Origin: Prorocentrum cordatum
Lineage: Eukaryota > Sar > Dinophyceae > Prorocentrales > Prorocentraceae
Reading direction: 5' to 3'
Assembly: GCA_963575745.1 (NCBI GenBank)
Contig: CAUYUJ010004534.1
Span: forward strand, 45,001 to 69,063
DNA length: 24,063 nt
Positions within the stretch are counted from its first letter, which is position 1. Each line of letters begins with the position of its first letter. The position numbers and the translations under genes are program-made. This document shows positions 8,547-16,000 of the stretch, in pieces. The notes under the pieces were generated by a model. The model was given only the letters and a program-made list of their open reading frames with translations. It did no database searches and was not told the origin of the DNA.

Positions 8547-8886
8547 ATGCCAGTGGGCATGGCAGTCCCCACGCGCTCGCTCGGGGACGCAATGGGCTGG
8601 GCACGGGCAGGCCTGGAGCGGATGCCGATCGAGTGCCTGCCTCACCTGAAGCCGCTGACCAGTGCTGTGGCTCGTGGAGCGGAGCTCCGCGTGAGCACGG
8701 CGTTTAGCGGCATCGACACGCCAGTGGTGAGCCTTGGCATGATAGCCACCGCCCTCACGCACTTCACGGATTCGCATGCCGCCCCTGGCGCCCCGCCGGC
8801 TCTCGGGCTCCGCATCAACAACGTGTTCGCAGTGGAGAATAACCCGTCTTGTCAAGAAGAACTGCTGCACAGTCACCCCGGCCCAG
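8547..8886 (+). CDS. Methyltransferase exon 1 (motifs I and II)
   Basis: 113 codons plus one base, from ATG to CCCGGCCCAG. It contains RVSTAFSGIDTPVVSLGM and FAVENNPSCQEELLHSHPGP. The frame continues past the donor only as poly-Lys from the A tract, which is an intron artefact. Confidence 0.8.
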
Positions 8887-10929
8887 GTTGGCGTCGCAAC
8901 AAAAAAAAAAAAAAAAAAGAGAAACGATAAAAGGCAAATGCTGTCGCAAAAAAAAAACACACGTGGAAGATACAAAACAAAGATTTGATGCAGACACAGC
9001 AGACAAAATGGAACCAAATGCACGTGGCCCCTATGCCCGATGCCACCCGGGCCCGTTACCCAACAGCGTATCAGCCCCCATCCCCTGTTCTGGGGCGCCC
9101 TTGGGTCAGGCGGGTGGCATCTCGGCCCTGGGGTGCACGCGCGATTGGCAGCGCGTGCCCGTAGGTTGCGTCTTCGACGACGTCACTCAAAAAATCACAC
9201 TAAAAAGTTGCAAAAAAGACTAAAAATACCTAAAAAAAACTAAAAAAAGTAAATAAAAATAGACTAAACTATAATAAGTAAAAAAAGATAAAAACTAAAT
9301 AAATAAAAACTAAATAATACAAAATACAACAACAGAAAAAAAAAACTAAAAAAATAATAAAAATAAAAACAAAAAAAAAAAGATTCATAACCCACGCAAT
9401 CGCTACGCGATGCCAAGCGGCTCCCGCCCTCAGCACACCACGCCCGGCGCGCGGCCATCAGTAAGAGGCCCCTGCTGAAGAAGGCGTGGTGCGTCCGCCA
9501 CGGCCGTTCGTGCAAGCCTGGTCGCGCGCACGTGCACGTGGCTGGGCACCCGTGCATCCACCACAGCTCGTACGGGAATCGGGAGGGCATGGAGGGCGCC
9601 TCCAACCTCGAGTTCTACAGCTGGACTCAGCATCGGCGGCAGCTGTGTGAGCCTGTGATTATTTCAGAGAATGTCAAGGAGTTCGGCATCGAGGAGCTCG
9701 AGTTATGCCTCGGCGACATATACAGATTCGAACGCATGGAGATCGACCCCGTCGAGCTCGGCTGGCCGTCGCGCAGGCCGCGGCAATTCGTCATCGGAGT
9801 CCTGACGGACCGCCCAGCAGCCCATTCACCGCCGTCGCCCTGCGACTCGCCGAGCTCTGTCGTTAAGAACTTGTTCGTGCGGCCCTGCGAGATGACGCAG
9901 GACGCGTACCTGATCTCCACTGAGGACGAGCGCGAGGCCGAGCGCCAGTGGGCGCAAGAGCGGCCTTCGGTGATGGAGCGGTATGACCGCAACTGGGCGG
10001 CCAACCTGGGGGACTCGGTCATGCGCAGCCAGATCAGAACGTTCAACCGCCAGGATCCGCGAGGGACGTTCATTGCTGCTCTGAGCCACAACGAGCGCCT
10101 TCGTCTACAGGCTTGGCGAGAGTCGCCCACCATGCGTGCAGGCGGCCCGGGGCACTTCACCGCCGACTTGGGGCAGGAGCCGCACCACGCCATCTTTTCG
10201 AACTGGGACAAGTCGCTTCACACCTTGATCAAAGGCCAGGGGATCACGTGGGTGGACCGCTTGAACAGGTGGCTGACGACATCGGAGCTGTGGACGAGCA
10301 TGGGGTTCCCCATCGATGACGCGTCGATTGCTGCCTCGGGCGGGTACTGCTGCTTCAGCAGGCGCTGTGACCCCCCTGCGACTAGGAGCCGTGCGAGCAT
10401 GCTGTGTCAGAACGGGAACTGTATGCACGTGAACGCAATCGGGGCCGCCATCATGGGCGGCCTGTTGTGCTTTCCAGAGGTGCTTTCCAGGCCATGCCAC
10501 GTGTCGGCCGCGGTGAACGCCGAGGAGCTCGAGGTTGTTGCGGAGGCGGCGTCCTTCCTCGACATGTGCGAGGCTCGCAGCGGTGAAGGCGGGCCGCCCA
10601 CCGCCATCCCGATCCAGGAGCCCCAGGAGCCCGAGCAGCAGCCCGATCAGAAGCGCATCCGCATCAGAGGCAAGCAGCACCTCACGTGGCCTGCTGCGGG
10701 CGCCGTCGGTGCTGCTGACGGCCCGACGCAGACGCAGCATCCGCCCGCCGCCGGCGCCGCTGGTGGCACTGCGAGCGCATCAGCGGGCCCGTCCCCAGCG
10801 AGCCTTGTAGAGCGCGCCCCCGAGCTGGTCTTGGGCAGCGGCCTTGGCGGCTTCGGGCACGATGTGGCCCAGGCGCGCCGCCGCCGCGCCCTCCGCCGTG
10901 CGGGATCAGGCACCAGCGCAGCCAGCTAG
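8547..10929 (+). CDS. Cytosine-5 DNA methyltransferase, dinoflagellate expanded family
   Basis: Predicted to transfer methyl from SAM to cytosine C5 in DNA, in the nucleus. Exons: 8547-8886, a micro-exon from 9165 to about 9181, and about 9418-10929 (TAG). Motifs in order: I FSGIDTP (8703-8723, SAM binding); II acidic VENN (8832-8843); III-like CVFDDV (9167-9184); IV GHPC with the catalytic Cys codon at 9553-9555 (usual PCQ, here PCI); VI ENV (9667-9675); VIII SRRPRQ (about 9769-9786); a target-recognition-like region with WDKSLHTLI and RWLTTSELWTSMGFP; X GNCMHVNAIGAAIMG (10414-10458). The C-terminal 130 residues are Ala/Pro/Gln-rich. No chromatin-reading domain is seen. The start ATG is in good context (GCGACCATG) downstream of a DinoSL relic. 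All key catalytic residues are present, so it may be active. Related genes sit within retrotransposons in other dinoflagellates, but no reverse transcriptase is seen here. Confidence 0.85.
8887..9164 (+). other. Methyltransferase intron 1 (GT-AG), A-rich 5' half
   Basis: Junctions GGCCCAG|GTTGGCG and CCCGTAG|GTTGCGT share AGGTTG and then CGT. Splicing restores the motif II to III region in frame. An 18-19 base A run begins at about 8901, with another near 8949. Confidence 0.75.
9165..9181 (+). CDS. Methyltransferase micro-exon with motif III-like CVFDD(V)
   Basis: After CCCGTAG the bases join the split Gly codon of exon 1 to give HPGPGCVFDD, matching the motif II to motif III spacing expected in this family (CVFGDI). 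Its 3' end is uncertain: GT at 9182 is the nearest donor, and the frame stays open to 9219. Confidence 0.55.
9182..9417 (+). other. Methyltransferase intron 2, strongly A-rich on + strand (ends approximate)
   Basis: 9186-9383 is mostly A with scattered T and C (AAAATAAAAAC-type), in sharp contrast to the GC-rich exons. Stops in all frames and its position between methyltransferase motifs III and IV show it is removed. Exact ends are not settled. Confidence 0.6.
9418..10929 (+). CDS. Methyltransferase main exon (motifs IV to X)
   Basis: The frame is open from 9391. The acceptor is most likely CCAAG at 9417 or CCTCAG at 9433. It begins with a family-typical Cys/His segment, ISKRPLLKKAWCVRHGRSCK, then the catalytic HVAGHPCIHHSSYGNREG, and runs to TAG at 10927-10929. 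The 10921-10960 sequence after the end repeats AGCCAGCT. Confidence 0.8.
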   Translation, partial: RLPPSAHHARRAAISKRPLLKKAWCVRHGRSCKPGRAHVHVAGHPCIHHSSYGNREGMEGASNLEFYSWTQHRRQLCEPVIISENVKEFGIEELELCLGDIYRFERMEIDPVELGWPSRRPRQFVIGVLTDRPAAHSPPSPCDSPSSVVKNLFVRPCEMTQDAYLISTEDEREAERQWAQERPSVMERYDRNWAANLGDSVMRSQIRTFNRQDPRGTFIAALSHNERLRLQAWRESPTMRAGGPGHFTADLGQEPHHAIFSNWDKSLHTLIKGQGITWVDRLNRWLTTSELWTSMGFPIDDASIAASGGYCCFSRRCDPPATRSRASMLCQNGNCMHVNAIGAAIMGGLLCFPEVLSRPCHVSAAVNAEELEVVAEAASFLDMCEARSGEGGPPTAIPIQEPQEPEQQPDQKRIRIRGKQHLTWPAAGAVGAADGPTQTQHPPAAGAAGGTASASAGPSPASLVERAPELVLGSGLGGFGHDVAQARRRRALRRAGSGTSAAS

Positions 10930-12189
10930 CCAGCTAGCCGCATCTAGCCAGCTCTACAGTACCAGCATAGCTTCTCGGCTGGCTGTCAGGCTGTGCCATT
11001 TCGGCTGCAGCGCTCGATAGATGCTGCAAGATCGGCCCTCGCCCGCCGTTTCCCCTCCCATGCACGTCCCAATTCCCACTCCACCCTCCCCCCTGACCAC
11101 TCCGCCTCTCTCATTCCCGTTAGCTCCTCCCTCGCGTGTGTATCCACCCCTCCTCGCCCTGAAGCCCTCCCCACCCCCCGCCCCCTCGGGCACCTGCGAG
11201 GCCCTGGCATGGGCCAACGTGCGGGGGGGGGGTGATGCACAGCACTGCACAGCACTGCACAGCACGTCCTTAGTGGAGTCAGTGGGGCCACGATTGAGCC
11301 ATATCCGGGGCCCGGGCCCTCTTGGCCAACTCTAGCAGACTCTGGACCCGTGGACTTCTTGGCGAATTGCCGATACTCAGAAGGAGCCCCACACCCCCAC
11401 ACCCCTCGTCCTCCCTCCCTCGTCTGTTGATCCCGGTGGTCGCGCGGGCAATCTGCGCGGCGTGCGTTTGCGAGCGCCTGCAGCAGCACCTGCGCACATG
11501 CCGCGCGTGTGAACGGCGGCACGAGATCTACAGACAATCTGGCCGTTACGGGAATCTCTCTCCCTCTCTCCACTCCCGCCTGATCTCCCCAACCCTCCCC
11601 CTCGCTCCTCCCTGGTCCCTCCTCTTCTCAGTCAGTCCTTTTCCTCACTTGCCCCGTCCCACTTACTTGTTTCCTCTTCCTCCCTCGCCCCCCTCCTGTG
11701 CGGATCCTACAGTGGCCTATGGCCCCGAGCGGGCCCCCATGAGGGAAGCCGAGTCTGCTTCGAGAGGGCGGGCGATGTGTGCAAGCACTGGTCGCCTTGC
11801 TGGGCCCTGCCGTGGGCCTTCTTGGGCACCTCTTGGAGCTTTGTAGGGGGCCCTCGTCGAGGCCCGCCGATGCCCCTTCTGAGCGCGGGGGGCCCCGCGG
11901 GGGCAGCTAGATCTCATGGTGGTTCCCGAGGCACATCCCCAGAGGCATTTCATCGTGTCCTCAGCCGTTTGTGGCTCCACACCGCCAGCCTGGCACCTCC
12001 GCGCACCTCGGATCCTTTCAGTTCTTCCGAGACGAGCCTGGTGACCATGCCAGCGGCTGGAGCGCCTCATGCTCCGACGGAACCGTCCCACATCAGTAAG
12101 CTCTATCCTGGCCTGACGGGGCGCGTGCTGCGCGATCAGGCGGGCCGCCACATGCCAAATGCCGCCCACCTCCGGCCCTCCTCGCCTCT
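10930..12189. other. Spacer or 5' introns of gene B; one Cys-rich candidate exon
   Basis: No confident gene. 11236-11264 holds three tandem copies of a 10-base ACAGCACTGC-like unit. An open stretch near 11436-11557 reads VVARAICAACVCERLQQHLR then TCRACERRHEIY, with two CxxC pairs, and could be a zinc-binding exon, but I could not place its splice sites. The segment after the acceptor-like GATCCTACAG (11714) could read RVCFERAGDVCKHW in one frame. Both are weak. Confidence 0.3.
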
Positions 12190-12497
12190 TCGGGACTGAC
12201 CCCGCTTCTTCTTCCTCCTCCCCTCCTCCCCCTCCTCCTCCTCCCCCTCCTCCTCCTCCTCCTCCTCCTCCTCCTCCTCCTCGACTCCTCCTCCTCCTCT
12301 TCCTCCTCCTCCTCCTCCTCCTCCTCCTCCTCCTCCTCCTCCTCCTCCTCTATCGTCCCCCTCTCTCTTCCTCCTCCACTCCTCCTCGCTGGCTCCTCCT
12401 CCCCCCCTTCCCCTCCTCCTCGTCCTCATCATCAACCTTCCTCCTCCACCTCCTGCCCAGCCCCCATCCTCCCTCCTCCCTCCTCCCGCTCCGCCCA
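12190..12497 (+). repeat. CTC/CCT triplet tract forming the 3' end of an intron
   Basis: About 300 bases almost entirely of C and T, ending CGCCCAG at 12498 immediately before gene B coding sequence. Translations as poly-Pro, poly-Leu or (minus strand) poly-Glu/Gly are artefacts. Confidence 0.85.
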
Positions 12498-12498
12498 G

Positions 12499-13052
12499 GT
12501 GGAGAACGACTGGGGCATAGCCAACGTGGGGATCAACGCCGTCCCCTACGAGAAGGACGGCCGCCGCATCTTCGTGCGGCACGTGCACAACAAGCAGCGC
12601 TCGTCCAAGGCAGTGGTGAAGCGCTACGCGGCTGGCATTGAGAAGCATGGCATCGTGAAGGACGCCAGGTCAGGGCGAGTGATTGTGGTGCCGTCTACGC
12701 TGAACCCTGACACGTGGACCTTGCACTGCATCGCTGGGGCCACGCTGAACGAGTCCGTGTACAAGGCTTTGGACGATATGAGGCGCAGCAAGAAGCAGAA
12801 CGAGCAAGTGGCGAAGACAGTTGCTGCTGGCGTGGAGAACGTGCTGTTTCTCAAGCCGGAGACGCCGTTGTGCGTGTTGCGCTACCTGAAGGATGAGATG
12901 AACAGCATGCTTCGCATTGGGAATCCGAGGAACTACGGCGAGCTGTACCAGCACTTGGAGCACGTGCAGTCGGAGTTCCTCGCGTTCGCGGAGTCGGAGA
13001 AGAAGGCGGGTCGCCCTCTCCCCGACGCCGGCAAGGCAGGGTATGAGACCAG
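12499..13052 (+). CDS. Gene B exon 1 (weakly ParB-like block)
   Basis: Begins VENDWGIANVGINAVPYEKD after the CTC tract. Codon content is balanced and no low complexity is present. Ends GAGACCAG|GT in phase 2. Beyond this the frame enters duplicated intron sequence rich in Asp/Ser codons. Confidence 0.7.
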
Positions 13053-16000
13053 GTACGGAGAGTGGCTGACCGACCAGCGCTTTGCTCGGGAGCCTCGCTC
13101 GATCGAACCGATCATGAACCGACCCACTCAGCAATCGAACGACGTTCTGTCTGCCGATCCGACGTTCCACGACTCGAACGATTCGACGCCGATCCGACGT
13201 TCCAGTGCCGATTCGAACGATTCGACGCCGACCTCGACTATCTCGGCCAACGATCGCGATCGATCGAGGCTCCCGTTCGGGGGGGCCAAGGTTCGATGGC
13301 TTCTGGGACTCGTTCACCGACTTTCGCCGCTGCAGGTCGGCGTGGACAAAGCTGAAAGAGGCGCATCTCGACCAGTGGCTTCTGCAGTTCGGAGAGGACA
13401 ACGTCGACTTCTCCCATAAGGATCTTGACAGTACGAAGGTATTCGCCTGCCAGAACAAAATCATGTTGATGCTGTCGGGCACGGAGCACAAGGAGGTGGT
13501 CCAAACGCTGCTCATGATGACGCTGCCTGGCGATCACAACGATGACTTCCCCTGGCTGTTCAAGAACCCGAATGACTTTGCAAAGGCGCGGAGGCTGACT
13601 GCAGACATGGCTCAGTCTGCGTTGTTCAGAGCGGCCCGTGGCTCGGACACCGCCGACGCGGAGGTCAGGCCCAAGGCCAAGGCCAAGGGTAGAGCTAAAG
13701 GAAAAGCAAAGGCCAAAGCAAAGGGCAAGGCAAAGGCCACCGCAGGCAGCACGGAGCTCGAGCCCGCCGACGCCAGCATCGCACACAGCTCCAGCTCCGT
13801 CATCATGGCCACGGACATCCTGAATGCGATGACCGACATCACCGATCAGAGACCCGCTGCGGCTGATGAGGAGATTGATGAGCGTTTCGGCCTCACGCTG
13901 CTGTCGTTGCTGGTGCAGTACGTCGTTTACGAGTCGGTCAAGGTGCCGCCTGATAGCGGTGAGGGCGACGGCGTGGTGATCAAGCAGTACAGCAAGCTCA
14001 GGGCATGGATGCGCCGCCAGCTGCGCTCGAAGTACAACGTCCCCGAGCCAGAGGAGCCCGACGATCCGGATGATGATGATGATGATGCCGTTGTCAATCA
14101 CGACCTTGATGAGATCACGCAGCTGCGAGCGATCGTCAGAGGCATGCCTGACATTGCGACCAGGATTGCCAACATGATGAAGGACAACCCGTTTCATCTC
14201 GACCTCGACGCCCATCTCGCCGTGGCGTCCATGACCGCAGCGCTCCAGACGAAGCTGCACGACACGAACAGGGACACTGACATGATGACCGTGCTCGAAG
14301 ATGGCGGCCTGGACTCGTTCGTCCACGTGCGCTCCATGATCAACATCGCCACGGACGTGGTGGGCCAGTTCTGGCCCACGCAGTGCGTGACCGCAGCCAT
14401 CTTGATCAACGACGTTATGCAGATGGGGAAGGCGCAAAAAAAAGAGAAATAAAACAAGAATATATAAAAAAAATCAACAAAAAAAAAACCGCAAAACAAA
14501 AAAAAAAAAAAAGGAAGAAGAAAAGAAAAACAATCAATACGTAGGAAAAAAGAATAACAGTAAAGTTTGAAAACAGAAGATGCGGAAAATAAAACAAAAA
14601 GCACAACAGAATAAAAAAGAAAACAACTAGATAACAAACACAAAACCAAAAAAAAATTATAAAAAATAAAAAAAAGAAAAAGAAAAAATAAAGAGAAGCT
14701 TCCAAATGGAAAAGAAACCAAAAAAAAAAAAACTAAAAAAAAAACATGAAACAAAAAAAAAAAAATAACAAACAATAGGGAAATTAAGGCGCCGCCGCCG
14801 TCGGGGTACCCCGGCGACGTCCTCTTGGACTCGCGGGCCGAACAAGTCAGCATTCCTTTGCGCTTCTCCTGTCCTCTCATCCTCCTCTCCTCCTCCGCCT
14901 CTTCCTCTGTTCCTCCTCTTCGCCTCTTCGCCTCCTCTTACCTTCCCCCTGGTCCCCCGCACTCTTCCACCACCTCTACCTCCTCCATGCCCTCCCTCCT
15001 GGTGCCCCCCTCTCCTCGTCAATCCAATCCTCCTCGTCCTCCTCGCCCCGCGCTGCCTCTCCTCCTGCTGCCGCCTCTTCCCCCCAACACCCCTCGACCC
15101 GACCCTCGTTTTATCGGTGCCCCCCCCGCCACTTTCTGTATGCGCTGTCCGCGTAGGAGCATGGGCGCGCGCTGCACGACATCTTCGGGACTCTCTGGGA
15201 GAGCCAGGCGAAGTTGAATTGCTTCATGGCGATGCGGGCCTCGTACACCATTCACATGCTTGAGAAGCTGCTGCGCTGCCTCGTCGAGGGCCGCCTGAAC
15301 GGCTCATTCGGGTGGATATCGGACTCTGCTGTGGCCAAGCTACAGGCCGCGCCGTCGCCCGGGCCATCCTTGGCCCTCCGCCCCCGACTCAAGAACCCCC
15401 ACCCCAACTCTGTATGTGCCTATGTGCCCCCCCCCGCCCAGCGGGCGGTCTCTGAAGGGCCGCTGGCGGCCGAGTCGGGCCGAGTCGGGAACGGGGGGCC
15501 AACCTCGTGCGCTGGGCGACGGCGAGCGCACGTTGCCGTGCCTCGAGGCCGCTGTCAGCTTCAGCACGCGTGCCACGGCGTCGATCATGAAGACCGACTG
15601 CATGAACACCACGACCGACGAGTGCGCGGCGATGTGGGCCAAGATCGTCGGGCGCGGGACCGAGCTCATGGAGGGCGGCGGCACCCAGGCGCGGACCAGC
15701 CAGGAGTGGAAGGTGTTCGAGCAGGCCGAGCGCGCCAAGGCGGGCAAGGCCAAGATCCAGGACCTGCGTATCAAGGCACCGTTGGGAGTCGGGTAATCAT
15801 GGCATCGGATTGTTCATCGGTTCCCTACTCCTCCCACGATGGAGGAGGAGGAGAGGAGGAGGAGGGAGGAATCTGTAAGTCTGTATCTGGCCATCTGGTC
15901 TGGCGGCCCTTTTCTTCCTGCCCCCTCCCCACTCGCACCCCGCGCTCCACGATCGGGTCGGACCCGATCACGGGATGCAGGCGGGGAGGGGGCAAGAAGG

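Noticed and set aside
8461-10929. Methyltransferase as part of a retrotransposon
   Set aside because: Such capture is known in dinoflagellates, but no reverse transcriptase, integrase, gag or long terminal repeat was seen within several kilobases.
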